A stretch of DNA of 64,000 nucleotides, taken from NCBI RefSeq assembly GCF_032854445.1, contig NC_088295.1:41153385-41217384 (forward strand), read 5' to 3'. The DNA comes from Liolophura sinensis (taxonomy: Eukaryota > Mollusca > Polyplacophora > Chitonida > Chitonidae). This document shows positions 50,801-59,070 of the stretch, in pieces; position 1 is the first letter of the stretch; every line of letters begins with the position of its first letter. The notes under the pieces are model-generated. The model saw only the letters and a program-made list of their open reading frames with translations. It was not told the origin of the DNA and did not search any database. Made by a program: the position numbers and the translations under genes.

Positions 50801-53800
50801 TTTATAATGTATGGAATGAGCCTTGTGTCTGATCTCTGTGTTTTGTTTCAGACGAGTCAGGGAGCTTTACCCCTGGATGTATTTGTGGACAAAGGGCTGG
50901 CCTTTCCTTCCATGGAGTACATACAAGACACTATCACAAGTCAAGCTGCTAACTGTAAGGATAACATCTGTAGAATTTCTGGTGTAAGGGTGACCAGGCA
51001 ACAGTGTGAGAGAAGCACACTGTTAAAGGGATATATACTCCTGTCATCAAAACCATGGTCCTTGGGCCAATCAGGTTTAAATGCATTTGCTTATAACATC
51101 AGGTGTGAATTTTGGTGAGGCAGTTAATTACTCACCTGGTTAGGTGTGCTGGGTTCTCCGAGTGATCGCTTTGTTTCCTCCACTCATTAAGCTGACATGC
51201 TCAGAATATTCTCAAATCTGGTGCAAAACAGTTTCAGATAAAGAAGAAGAGTCACAGTTTATTGAAACACATTTGTCATTAAAACCTTGATTAGGAGGTG
51301 CAGTATAAAATTGAAATCGAGAACACAAATGTGAGAAAGATTGCCTCGGGCTGGCTAAAGCTTTGAGATATTGAGCTGGTGACAGAATATTTAAAATCCA
51401 GTTTTGCAAAGTGTCTTTGCGTTTTAAGTTTCACTTCAACATTGGCTTACCATGTTGCTAACTATCTTCAGTTAAACCTTTGGCGAGCAGCAGCTGAGTG
51501 AATGGTTTAAGTTTCAATTCAACATTGGCTTATCTCTCAATGTTGCTAACTATCTTCAGTTAAACCTTTGGCGAGCAGCAGCTGAGTGAATGGTTTAAGT
51601 TTCACTTCAACATTGGCTTATCTCTCCATGTTGCTAACTATCTTCAGTTAAACCTTTGGCGAGCAGCAGCTGAGTGAATGGTTTAAGTTTCACTTCAACA
51701 TTGGCTTATCTCTCCATGTTGCTAACTATCTTCAGTTAAACCTTTGGCAAGCAGCAGCTGAGGGAATGGTAATCTGATTATACTCACCAGCACTCTTTTT
51801 CTGCATTTCAAAATGTTTACGTTTATAAAATCATGAGTGTTTGTCAACCATTATCCTGTAAAACAAATGAGTCTTTGTCCAAACCAACACTTTTAAGTCA
51901 AGGGTTATAGATTCCACAATTTTGGCTGTATGAATTGATCTTGAGTACGACAAGTGAAATCACTCGTGCAAATGAACACGTGGTTAATTTTTACCTGACT
52001 TGGGTTTTATCTTACAGCCACTTCACCGAGCGTTGTGTTAGACTGCAAGAACATCACAGAGCTGGATTATAGTGCTGTCCAGGTGAGTGTATGATGAACT
52101 CACAGGAAAGTTAATGTATTCGTTTTAAACGTTACATCTATTACTATCTATTATTAATTTATTTTGTATTTTACTGACGATGTACTGACAAGGACATATT
52201 ATATATACACGTGCAGCGCCTGTTTGTGACCTCATATTGCTTATGGATTATTTACCACATTACACGTAAAATTTAGCATTTTTAAAATGACACAGTTTGC
52301 TTGCTTTTGAGTTACTCATCTACCGCATAGGTCGCATAATTTTTTTGTTTTTTTTTTGTTTGTTTGAATAATTTCCTGTCAGAAAAATTTCACCATTGGC
52401 ATCAAAAGTATGATTTTAAAGCTTTTAGGATCTTCTGAAAGCTCATTTGTACATATCAAACTTTAGGTGAAATATGGTACGGAGTTGTTTTTTTTAGTAT
52501 TTGAAACTGCATTTCCTTGGCAAATCACCCTGCAAGTGTAAAGGCTATCACAGGTTGTCAAAATCTCTGTGTATATCCCGTAGTCTGTTTTTTCAGGAAT
52601 GTAGAAAGATATTATAAGGGCAGATGTGTCTGTTGCTTATGTTAGTGTTTAATGTATAATGGTATTACACACAACTTGTAATCTAATAACAGGGTCTCCT
52701 GCAATTACAATCGGACGTTGCTGAAATGGACAAAGTTTTGGTCCTGAAAAATTTGAAGGTATGTATGATGTATATGATTTGTTTATTCTACATTCCTTAT
52801 ATTACCAGTGAACATTTTGAAAGCTCATGTATGGTGTATTAAGGGCAAAGAAAACACTGAAATGAAGTACATACTAGGTGAAAGACAATTAAACCGGGTC
52901 CATGTAATAGTTTGATTTAATTTTTTAGAATTTTTCCAACTGAGTAGAGTTCTTTTAAAACTTCAGAATCCATGGTGATCTGTAGTGACCCAGAGAGTAT
53001 CATTGACATCACATGAATACCTTGAAATAGTTCGTTTCAAGGCCGATTGTGTATGCAATTAAAACGTTGAAAGTGGTAAAAACCTGATGTGACATCACTG
53101 GTCCCAATATGGCCAGAAGAAGCATGCAGAGAGTCCAAAGTTCTAAATGCATTTTTCCAGGATTGAACAATTTCTAAACAAGTCAATCCAACTATTTTTG
53201 TGGACAATTTTTAATGGGTGTCACCTGACATATTCTTTATGTTAATATTTTCTTTAAAAGTTTTATAGTCTGTGATAAAAAAAAATCAGTGGAAAGGTAA
53301 GGGAAGAAACCCCAATACTACAGGAAAGTAGCTTTGGGTGGATCAAGGGAGCTAATTGTCAAAGCTGTCTCCCTTAATCCCCATGCTCAACATTGCGGTG
53401 AGCTTTCATCTTATCTTCTGGAAAATGGAATTCAGATGAAGTGTTACTTAATCACTCGATATTTCTTCCTTTGCTTCTGACTTAACTTGTTTTAATTTAT
53501 TTTCAGCCGTCTTTGCGAAGAAAACTGGAAACTGCAGGAATGAAAGACTTTCAGTATTTTGAGGGTGAGGATGATGGAAAGGTTAATGGTGAGTTTGGAC
53601 AAAATTTGATAATGAAATGTATTGTTTCAACATTTATGGAGCACACTAGCCCAAGTTTTATCTCTTACACAAACATATGTTACCTGGAAATATTGATCTT
53701 ATTATGATTATAAAACAATCTTTAAACAACCATAAATAATGTACTTATCACCTTTCATGTTTGGCCTCTTTTTTAAGTTTGTCTGTGTTTACATTTTGCA

Positions 53801-53884
53801 GGAGATTCCACTTTGAAGATCAGTGAACTGCCACACAGCATTTCTGTGTCAGTGGAAGAAGAAGAAAACACAACTAAACTATAG
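35728..53884 (+). CDS. SLC26A11: SLC26A11-like sodium-independent sulfate/anion transporter, 20 coding exons
   Basis: Multi-pass membrane anion transporter of the SLC26/SulP family. Known relatives move sulfate and other anions at plasma or lysosomal membranes. Joining the 20 exons listed below gives 1878 nt, i.e. 625 residues plus TAG; every junction is GT-AG and every phase agrees. Residues 89-110 match the sulfate-transporter signature (PQYGLYSA, then GTSK). From about residue 57 to 490 there are repeated hydrophobic segments, and residues about 498-600 form a STAS domain. N284 and N312 are NxT sites in the loop where human SLC26A11 also carries one. S383-R384 sits at the position of the anion-site Ser-Arg pair of prestin. 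The order of motifs follows human SLC26A11 throughout, so family assignment is secure. The start is uncertain: exon 1 follows a splice acceptor one base before ATG, so an upstream exon exists and may add residues (see 11475-11595). Substrate is inferred from the family. Confidence 0.95.
36101..36308 (+). mobile_element. SINE-A in intron 1 of the transporter
   Basis: Sense orientation. A good head (GTGGCTCAATTGGTTAGCGC, GCTAACGCAGCGTAATGACC) and body. It lacks the TAAGTGAAATATTCTTGAG block and goes straight from GCTGGCTGCC to AATCAAATAAAT. Confidence 0.88.
36486..36588 (+). CDS. SLC26A11: SLC26A11-like exon 2 (TM1)
   Basis: Follows acceptor TCTCTTTTACAG. Encodes LLDLQCDIIAGLTVGLTVIP and QGLAYARVAQLPPQ, the first membrane helix of the transport core with the family-typical GLTV(I/V)PQ(G/A)LAYA motif. 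Ends on a whole codon before GTGCGT. Confidence 0.95.
37252..37456 (+). CDS. SLC26A11: SLC26A11-like exon 3 (sulfate-transporter signature, TM2-TM4)
   Basis: Follows acceptor TTTCTTTTCAG. Starts YGLYSAFMGCFLYIFLGTSK, which together with PQ at the end of exon 2 fits the PROSITE-type sulfate transporter pattern. Continues ITLGPTALMSLMTAAFA and a hydrophobic helix IILCLFCGIIQFTLGILKLG. Donor GTGAGC; ends one base into a Gly codon. Confidence 0.96.
37998..38083 (+). CDS. SLC26A11: SLC26A11-like exon 4
   Basis: Follows acceptor CTGTTTTCCAG. Encodes VLVNFISFPVINGFTSAAA and IIIAVGQIK, matching the conserved DFIS(Y)PVIKGFTSAAA...GQIK block of SLC26A11. Ends on a whole codon before GTATTT. Confidence 0.96.
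38176..38443 (+). mobile_element. SINE-A, full length, in intron 4 of the transporter
   Basis: Complete copy from GGGGCCTCCGTGGCTCAG to AAATAAATAAATAAATC. Perfect 10-base target duplication ATCACCACAG at 38166-38175 and 38444-38453. Confidence 0.93.
38809..39022 (+). repeat. 81-bp tandem repeat, 2.7 copies, intron 4
   Basis: Starts GAGAGCCTGAGACTTGG at 38809, 38890 and 38971. The third copy lacks part of GAATAAATAATG. Confidence 0.92.
39060..39139 (+). CDS. SLC26A11: SLC26A11-like exon 5
   Basis: Follows acceptor TGTGCTGCAG. Encodes DILGLSHIPREFLHQVYETA then LKIPET, a loop aligning with the LLGLQNIPRPFFLQVYHT region of the human protein. Donor GTAAGT; ends two bases into an Asn codon. Confidence 0.94.
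39320..39415 (+). repeat. Decayed SINE-A-like fragment, intron 5
   Basis: TTTTTCCTCAACCCACAAGC then TATTGGTGAAACACTGCTTG and ATGGCATTAAAAGTCAATCA keep the order of the family's 3' end. Confidence 0.5.
39583..39637 (+). CDS. SLC26A11: SLC26A11-like exon 6
   Basis: Follows acceptor CTTCTTTTTCAG. Encodes one hydrophobic helix, NVWDLCMGLVCLVILIFLK. Donor GTAAGA; ends on a whole codon. Confidence 0.93.
39725..39892 (+). repeat. 56-bp tandem repeat, 3 copies, intron 6
   Basis: Starts at 39725, 39781 and 39837. Core TGATGTAAGAAACGTAGGAT then ATTTTAACT and GGTAAA. Confidence 0.95.
40106..40199 (+). CDS. SLC26A11: SLC26A11-like exon 7 (cytoplasmic loop)
   Basis: Follows acceptor CATTTATAG. Encodes the charged loop QVRDIKWKEESPEERKLWKE then VLKKLLWLVCTG, leading into the next helix. 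Donor GTAAGC; ends one base into a Gly codon. Confidence 0.92.
40476..40755 (+). mobile_element. SINE-A, full length, in intron 7 of the transporter
   Basis: Complete copy with an A-rich tail. Perfect 10-base target duplication CAATAATTTT at 40466-40475 and 40756-40765. Confidence 0.93.
40846..40897 (+). repeat. Exact 26-bp duplication, intron 7
   Basis: TTACATGCATGTATTTCATG plus AATTTC occurs twice in tandem. Confidence 0.93.
41281..41309. repeat. TA microsatellite, intron 7
   Basis: About 12 TA units, ending some 55 bases upstream of the exon 8 acceptor. Confidence 0.9.
41363..41538 (+). CDS. SLC26A11: SLC26A11-like exon 8 (helix plus N-glycosylated loop)
   Basis: Encodes RNAVIVIATAGIAGALEAQ and then a loop with NIT (N284), LTGELVPGLPEFRPPSF and NIT (N312). 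This matches the human RNALVV...LTGETAEGLPPVRIPPFS block. Donor GTTAGT, ending on a whole codon. The acceptor, TTGTTGGACAG, is unusually poor in pyrimidines, but the frame and homology fix the boundary. Confidence 0.9.
41961..42033 (+). CDS. SLC26A11: SLC26A11-like exon 9
   Basis: Follows acceptor TTTTTGTTACAG. Encodes KIGAGFAIVPLLGIIETVAI and GKAF, the GAGLAVVPLMGLLESIAVAKAF block of the family. Donor GTAAGC; ends one base into an Ala codon. Confidence 0.96.
42635..42685 (+). CDS. SLC26A11: SLC26A11-like exon 10
   Basis: Follows a strong acceptor, TTTTTTCTTTTGCAG. Encodes ARKNNYKLDPSQELIAIG, aligning with the NNYRIDANQELLAIG motif. Donor GTTTGT; ends one base into a Gly codon. Confidence 0.95.
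42937..42997 (+). CDS. SLC26A11: SLC26A11-like exon 11 (anion-site helix, part 1)
   Basis: Follows acceptor TTTGTTTTCTACAG. Encodes VGNLISSFFGAYPITGSFS, aligning with SSYPVTGSFGRTAVNAQSG of human SLC26A11. S383 at the end of this exon pairs with R384 made across the junction. Donor GTGAGC; ends two bases into the Arg codon. Confidence 0.96.
44917..44972 (+). CDS. SLC26A11: SLC26A11-like exon 12 (anion-site helix, part 2)
   Basis: Follows acceptor TTCTTCTAATTTTAG. Encodes RTAVNSQSGVATPMGGLVTG. Donor GTAAGA; ends one base into a Gly codon. Confidence 0.96.
45640..45690 (+). repeat. SINE-B tail fragment interrupted by SINE-A, intron 12
   Basis: TCTTCGTCATGTGACTGAAA then AATTAAGAATGACAT matches the SINE-B 3' end. 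Its continuation (ATGACATTAAAAGC) resumes at 45801 after the SINE-A insertion. Confidence 0.65.
45694..45800 (-). mobile_element. SINE-A, 5'-truncated, intron 12
   Basis: Minus-strand copy (ATTTATTTGATTGGTGTTTT, ACGCCATACTCAAGAATATT, GGGTGGAAACTGTCCAGCGC). Flanked by ATGACATTA at 45685-45693 and 45801-45809. Confidence 0.88.
46208..46258 (+). repeat. SINE-A short 3' fragment, intron 12
   Basis: TTAGTGAAATATTCTTGAAT then GTGGTTAAAAAGAC. Upstream TTGTTCTCAGGGCC... is only weakly related. Confidence 0.5.
46426..46566 (+). CDS. SLC26A11: SLC26A11-like exon 13
   Basis: Follows acceptor GTGTATTTACAG. Encodes ALVLLALGLLTPWFYYIPRS then SLAAVIISAVIYMVDYKIVL and TLWRVN, equal to the YYIPKSALAAVIIMAV...TLWRVK block. 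Donor GTAAGT; ends one base into a Lys codon. The upstream frame is open back to 46311 but is intronic. Confidence 0.96.
46899..46957 (+). CDS. SLC26A11: SLC26A11-like exon 14
   Basis: Follows acceptor TTCTTTTTTGCAG. Encodes the helix KIDLIPLFVTFILSFLIGIE. Donor GTGAGC; ends on a whole codon. Confidence 0.95.
47277..47353 (+). repeat. SINE-B fragment, left part, intron 14
   Basis: AAGCACTAGATAAAGGAGC and CAACAAGGAGGCACATTACA then TTGGTTGTCATATCATT follow the SINE-B 3' body. The rest of the tail (GCAACGTCAAACCCTAAACA, CTCACTC) resumes at 47933. Confidence 0.75.
47355..47930. mobile_element. Inverted-repeat element inserted in a SINE-B copy, intron 14
   Basis: Terminal inverted repeat of 13 perfect bases, GAGAAGAAAATTT (left, from 47356) and AAATTTTCTTCTC (right, to 47925). 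The interior around 47460-47720 is clearly richer in CG than the surrounding intron. It splits the SINE-B tail. No transposase frame is visible, so it is non-autonomous. The exact target duplication is unclear. Confidence 0.7.
48449..48520 (+). CDS. SLC26A11: SLC26A11-like exon 15 (last membrane helix)
   Basis: Follows acceptor TTTACAATTTCAG. Encodes YGILAGVGVSIVILLYPLAR and PKVK, matching the VQYGILAGALVSLLMLL...ARP block. Donor GTAAGT; ends on a whole codon. Confidence 0.95.
48960..49110 (+). repeat. Degenerate tandem repeat, left part, intron 15
   Basis: Repeated words TGTCTGAAA(A/T)GA(G/T)CCT and TTTGTCATTTATCT, in units of roughly 30-45 bases. The same array continues at 50538 after a transposon insertion. 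Confidence 0.75.
49111..50537. mobile_element. hAT-like non-autonomous transposon (outer), intron 15
   Basis: Left end CAGTGTGCGAACAGT and the complement of the right end, CAGGGTTCGTACAGT, match at 12 of 15 bases. Inside each end come ...CCTTGAAAGTCC... and ...CCTTGAATTTC words typical of hAT termini. TATCT flanks both sides (49106-49110 and 50538-50542), a possible 5-base target duplication. Without the nested element the outer copy is only about 440 bases. Confidence 0.7.
49292..50278. mobile_element. hAT-like non-autonomous transposon (inner, nested), intron 15
   Basis: Left end CAGGGCTTCCGCTAGCAC and the complement of the right end, CAGGGCTTCCTCTGGGTC, share a perfect 10-base terminus. 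CATAA occurs at 49286-49290 and 50279-50283, a likely target duplication with one extra base at the left. About 987 bases, AT-rich, with no transposase frame. Confidence 0.7.
50538..50850 (+). repeat. Tandem repeat, right part, with three near-exact 30-bp units, intron 15
   Basis: From about 50631 to 50727 the unit TTTTGTCAGGTCCCTGTCTG plus AAAAGAGCCT is present three times with one or two changes. Around it the same words are degenerate. The 30-base period keeps frames open on both strands, giving spurious peptides. Confidence 0.9.
50852..50954 (+). CDS. SLC26A11: SLC26A11-like exon 16 (start of STAS domain)
   Basis: Follows acceptor TGTGTTTTGTTTCAG. Encodes TSQGALPLDVFVDKGLAFPS then MEYIQDTITSQAAN, aligning with the GLSFPAMEALREEI region. 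Donor GTAAGG; ends one base into a Ser codon. Confidence 0.93.
51423..51769 (+). repeat. 88-bp tandem repeat, 4 copies, intron 16
   Basis: Starts TTTAAGTTTCACTTCAACAT at 51423, 51506, 51594 and 51682. The first copy is 83 bases, lacking TCTCT. All contain CGAGCAGCAGCTGAGTGAAT or a close variant. Confidence 0.95.
52018..52082 (+). CDS. SLC26A11: SLC26A11-like exon 17 (STAS core)
   Basis: Follows acceptor GGGTTTTATCTTACAG. Encodes SVVLDCKNITELDYSAVQ, the central beta strand and following turn of STAS (VLDC...IDYT in relatives). Donor GTGAGT; ends on a whole codon. Confidence 0.94.
52693..52758 (+). CDS. SLC26A11: SLC26A11-like exon 18 (STAS helix)
   Basis: Follows acceptor TCTAATAACAG. Encodes GLLQLQSDVAEMDKVLVLKN then LK, aligning with GLGELLQDFQKQGVALAFVGL. 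Donor GTATGT; ends on a whole codon. Confidence 0.92.
53507..53588 (+). CDS. SLC26A11: SLC26A11-like exon 19 (end of STAS)
   Basis: Follows acceptor TTAATTTATTTTCAG. Encodes PSLRRKLETAGMKDFQYFEG then EDDGKVN, matching the VLRVLLSADLKGFQYFSTLEEA region. Donor GTGAGT; ends one base into a Gly codon. Confidence 0.94.
53802..53884 (+). CDS. SLC26A11: SLC26A11-like exon 20 (C-terminal tail and stop)
   Basis: Follows acceptor GTTTACATTTTGCAG. Encodes GDSTLKISELPHSISVSVEE then a run of Glu and the end NTTKL, with TAG at 53882-53884. The tail is acidic and ends T-K-L, which fits a class I PDZ-ligand pattern (inference only). Confidence 0.92.
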
Positions 53885-54563
53885 CACTCGTCTTTACCTC
53901 TGTACACAGCACATAGTACTTACCTCCCTTTTTGTACTCTTTCATCTTTGATACAGACTGCTGAATTTAATCCTGTCCACTGTATTTGTGAAGTACCAGA
54001 TATATGGTAGTCATGGAATGATTTTGCAAATTCCGGAGTGAATATATGTCGTTAACTTTCTTTGTAAAAGATTAAAAGGTTGTAATGTGGCAGGTTTTGG
54101 ATATCATGATATTTATTGTTAATCATTTTATGCAAAGGAAGCAATGTATAACTTGTGTTCACATCACTTATTACATTGTCATTGATTACAGACTTATTTT
54201 AGATAAGACAACAGCTATTAGCTGTCTAAAAGCTATGAAAAAAGTTGTTTAAATTGTTTTTAACCAAAAATGAAATGGCTTTAATGAAATTTTTACATAT
54301 CCATTGATCTGTTTGCCAGAATTTAAGCAGTGATGCTTAAAAATGTTCCATCACAGTGTAGAGCTTTGCCTGAGCAAGCACAACTGATTACAGTAAAGCT
54401 TTAATATTGCTTTTATTGATTTAGCCGATGTTAAAATGATGGCAATGTTAACAAATCTCCTCTCATATTGGTGTGAAGTTGAAAGAATGGTTGTGATGCT
54501 TGCTGATGCACTGCAAAGCTAAACTACTGATAGTAAGTCTAACTTGACATCACAGTGAATAAA
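53885..54563 (+). other. Proximal 3' UTR to first AATAAA
   Basis: AT-rich sequence after the stop codon, with no conserved frame. The first canonical AATAAA is at 54558-54563. Later ones occur near 57560 and beyond 59190, so the true 3' end cannot be fixed from sequence alone. Confidence 0.4.
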
Positions 54564-54770
54564 AATTATTAAAGTATGCACACTAGGGGATATTAGATTG
54601 GGTAAAAATCAGTAACATATCGGCTGGGCCATTGTATATGCAACTTTTAATCGTGTTTGTTTTTTCTTGTATATATAGATATATCTATACACAACTTACA
54701 GGGAACATGAAATACAAAAATTGAGACATTTGAAATGAGCCATTGATTTTAACTCAGATGCACGTGCATG

Positions 54771-54870
54771 CACTGCCCGGTTTCCTCCCACCATAATGCT
54801 GGCTGCCATCGTATAAGTGAAATATTCATGACTACGGCGTAAAACACCAATCAAATAAATAAATAAATAA
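54771..54870 (+). mobile_element. SINE-A, 3' fragment downstream of the transporter stop
   Basis: CTGCCCGGTTTCCTCCCACC, CATCGTATAAGTGAAATATT and AATCAAATAAATAAATAAAT. It could lie within a long 3' UTR. Confidence 0.88.
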
Positions 54871-57800
54871 GAAATCTGTTCTTGAAATACTTATTTGCAT
54901 ATTATTGGTTAATGGAATAATTTTACAAAATAAGTTAAGAATTTACAAATCCTATATATTAAGTAGGTTTTATTAAAGATGACATGCTTTCAGTTCAGGT
55001 GTACATCCATCAGTAAGTCACTGAAAAACATGCATGTTAACATATTTCTTTTATGAGAGAAAAAAATGCATGCCCTTTCTGGATTAGTGGGAGATAACTT
55101 TTAACTCACTACATGATTCTTCTGCCATGCAGTAACAAAAATTAGCATGGCTATAGGAATCTTATACTTCTATATCTAATATTTCTGTCCAGCATCAAAA
55201 TCCAGTCTGAGTATCCTCTACATGCAAACCACTCATCTGCCAGTAGCCTGTCGTTTGTGTGGGATTGTTAATTTTGGTGGGTTACTTCATGGACTAAAAT
55301 AACAACAAATATTTCTACTGATCTTGTACTATCTCAGAGTTTGCAGACTTTGTCAAGTTTGTTCCGAGTAAGCAGGATACCACCACGTCCAGCTTTTATT
55401 CTGTTTACATAATACTCTGCATATGCCATAATCCTACTCTATTATATGTGCTCTCTATAATCTATTTTACCAGAATATACAATATATTTACCAAGTGTCA
55501 AGTTAGCTTTTGTTATACGGGACATATAACTTTCTTTTGTCTTCATATATATCTCTGCCATCCATATTTTTTGTGCACTATCATTTGTGTGTTGTTGTAA
55601 TAGTGTTCAAACAATCTGTCCCTTACTCATAATACTTACTAATAACTTCATAATGTGAATCTGAAAATTTGAAAAAAGCTTTGCTTGCCATATATACTGC
55701 TGATGAAAGTCTTCCGTAGCATTTAGATAAAGCGTTTTTTTAAATTATATACAGTAACATTGGCCCTATTTATATATACAGTAACTGTTGATGATATTGG
55801 TAGTTAACAGACTGAATGATTGAAAATTCGTGTACAGTCAATGTGTTACATTGTATGTTTAGCTATAAGGGAATATTCCATACGCAGACCAGTTTTTCTG
55901 GTTTTCTGGAATGGGACATATTTCGTGATCCACATAGCTGAGAGTATGGGTCCTCCCTTAGCTATCTTCTTGTCAGGGTTACCTGTTTACTATCCTTTTA
56001 GCATAGAGCATCTTCCCTCTACAGATGCAGCCTGCACTAACTTTTTTGAATTGTTGTCAATGGTGACGTACATGATGATTTCTACATCTTAGCGTATCCT
56101 CATGTCGCTAATTATTCCTTCCTCCACTTTTCTTGTTGTCAGGGGTACCATCGTCTTAACCTCAGATGCAGCCTTTATACTCAGCCTTTAATGTTTCCCC
56201 AGGGTTATCTAAGAGATTATTATGTTCATAGCCTAGAGAATGCTCCCTTCGTTATAAACTTACCTTGTTTCCATGGTTTTTCTGTTTGATGAACCACACA
56301 GTATAGACTGCCCTCTGACTAACAGATCACGTTATGTACTCACCTATTACTTAGCAGTCCCTCATTCTGCAGTATTTCATCCAGAAAATGTTTCTTCTCT
56401 GCACATATTTTTACTCACTTTGAATTTCTTGTATATTTGATGACCAATTCAAGATTATACATTCTTTTTACTATGCTTTAATATGAGTATTGAATCTATG
56501 TGATGGAAGAATTAGTATTATGAAGTATACAGCTCACTGCTGAGAATTGCTTGTGTGTGATTTGTTATGAGGATAACAAAATTGAGATTAGAGCAGTTAT
56601 TTCTAATTAATACCACATTTCACTGTAATCTGACTGAACTTTTATTGAGGTGGCATGATCATTCAATCATTCAGTTTTGACAAAGGCTTTTTTTTTTTTG
56701 TTTAGATGACTTTACAATTGTAGATTGTGAAGTCTGCGGCATTCTTGTCTTCCCTCTAGTACACTTGCTTTGTATCACTGGTGCTTTTAGACATGCTTGG
56801 CATTAAACCTTGCAAGATACGACTACTCATGTTCATTTTTTTGACAGATCGCTGGTGAATATTTCATTGAGCAGACTTCTTAGCATTGATGTATATGATA
56901 TATTAAGTGTCTATTGCACTCGGAATTTGGCACATCCAGGTGTGTAAAGGGGAATGCATGTGCCGAAAGTATGTTTATGCTTTCTGACATTAATTCCTGT
57001 CTCACACTTAACCTTGGTGGTAATGAAGATGTCTGCCTGCGATTTGCTAGTGATGAGGACAATGCACTGTGGGGAGTTTGATGGTGCATTTCATTTGATA
57101 GTGAAATATATAATCAGTGGTAGTAATTGCATGGAGTTATTCAGAAGGCATTGTACTTCCAATTATGTTTTTGTGCAACATGGCACATTGTTTGGCTAAT
57201 TTTGCAATGGATGTTACACTACATTAAAAAATATTTAACTCCACGTTGAAATCCAGTGGTACTGGTCTGTTAAAGTGGTATAGTTTGTTACGTGTCTCGT
57301 ATTTACTACATTTGGTATAAAGTAATTTTTTATGCTGTTGATTCCGGTGAAGACATAAGAATAATTGATCCCTAAAAAATTTGGCTGGTGAGAATGCATT
57401 TGAATGTCTTTTTGCCGTTTGAGGAAGATTTTTTTTAACCCTTAGTCTTACAGTGGTAATCACAAAACTTAATTTATAATTTGGATTGTACTGTTTTATT
57501 CCATATTATGTGAAAGATAAGTTTGAAGTATTTGAATATTCATTATTCAAAGTAGAAATAATAAAGCTTTAAAATCTTACCACAGTGATGACTTACAAAA
57601 AGTTTTTAACTTTTATGGAATGTGATGTGTAAATTAAATTATGTTAGTGTTAAGCTTCTGTGAATCTGTTAAGTTTGCTGTATTTTTTATTTGTTAATTT
57701 ATCAAACTTTTATGTGACAGAATTCCAAGCTCCATTCCAAGTAAAACAAACTCTGATCATTTGAAAAACCCTGTGATTTTACTCTTCATGTGTAGATTGG

Positions 57801-58055
57801 AGAGTTGTTTGTTGCCTTTAAAGGCCATTGACTTTATTAATAAAAATGTATACATGCTTTTTTTGATGGTTACTGTATCTGTTCGCTCTTTCGTTGTGAA
57901 CTACATAAAGGTTGTATTAAATAACGGGAATGAAGGGTTACACATTTAATTGTGCTTAACTGAAATACTTATACATGTATTATATACTTGACCAATTGGG
58001 ATCAGGGGCCTGTATAAAACTTTATGTATATCAATGCCTTAGAATCTGAGAAAAC
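54871..58055. other. Downstream AT-rich sequence, nothing firm
   Basis: Could be extended 3' UTR or intergenic. AATAAA near 57560. No exons were recognised. Confidence 0.5.
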
Positions 58056-58233
58056 ATTGTAGTATTTATAAATATTGCCATGTCTGTGGGAACATTGTAG
58101 GAGTTATAAATATTGCCATGTCTGTGGAAACATTGTAGGAGTTATAAATATTGCCATGTCTGTGGAAACTTTGTAGGAGTTATAAATATTGCCAAGTGGG
58201 TGAGAACATTGTAGGAGTTATTAATATTGCAAT
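58056..58233 (+). repeat. 38-bp tandem repeat, 4.7 copies
   Basis: ATTGTAGGAGTTATAAATAT plus TGCCATGTCTGTGGAAAC at 58056, 58094, 58132, 58170 and 58208 (last one partial). Confidence 0.95.
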
Positions 58234-59040
58234 GTATTACAGCAATAAATTGAGTTTATAACTTTATAGGCCTTTATATGTTTTACATTGTTATCCCAAG
58301 AACAGCCTAAGCCTATAGACATGTACAGGAGGACTACAAGTTGAATAAATATATAATTTATTGTGTTTTACAGTTCTAACTTGTACTCTATGCCTGTGGA
58401 GAAATGTACATCGGGTAAAACAGAAGTGATATTTACTTCAGTTAGCTGATGTGTGTAGATCATGGCAAGGTTTTATCAACAACAGTTAGCCATTTCATGT
58501 ATTTCCAGGGGACCAAAATTCTACTAATGCCTGTACACTTGGCTTTAATACGTTGACATTTTTATCAACTGTGATGATCTTATAATGTAATGTACTTCCT
58601 AATGTTGCCTGTTATAAGAAGGATGATTTATAAAGTTCCAGAATGGTGATGGATTTTTGATTTATAGTCCTCTTTACATTGATATTTATATATAAACTCA
58701 TTTACATTTCATATAATATCTATATACATATACACACATATTCAATCTGTTTGGGACATATGGGACAGGTGTTTTTTCATAATGGGATTTACTTGTATAT
58801 TGTATACACATGAATGATGATTTTCTATCACATAATGGGGTTAGTGGTGCCAGCCTTCCATTTCTCTGCTGGCTATGTGTATGAACGAAATTGTGTTATT
58901 CTGTGCTTCTTCTGTTTTGGAGAAACAGCATTAGGTCTTTAATTTTGATTTTGCTGTTTGTGTGAACTTTCAATCTGTCCAACATTTTGGATTAAAACTT
59001 ACATGTACTGTATTTTGTTTTTTCTTTGTTTTGTACAAGG

Positions 59041-59070
59041 TGTGTGTGTGTGTGGGGGGGGGGGGGTGTG
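59041..59070 (+). repeat. TG microsatellite followed by a 13-G run
   Basis: Seven TG units directly followed by G13 and TGTG. Confidence 0.9.

Noticed and set aside
50552-50832. Repetitive peptides on both strands (for example TKRLFSDRDL repeats)
   Set aside because: Artefacts of a 30-bp tandem repeat whose period is a multiple of three, within an intron.
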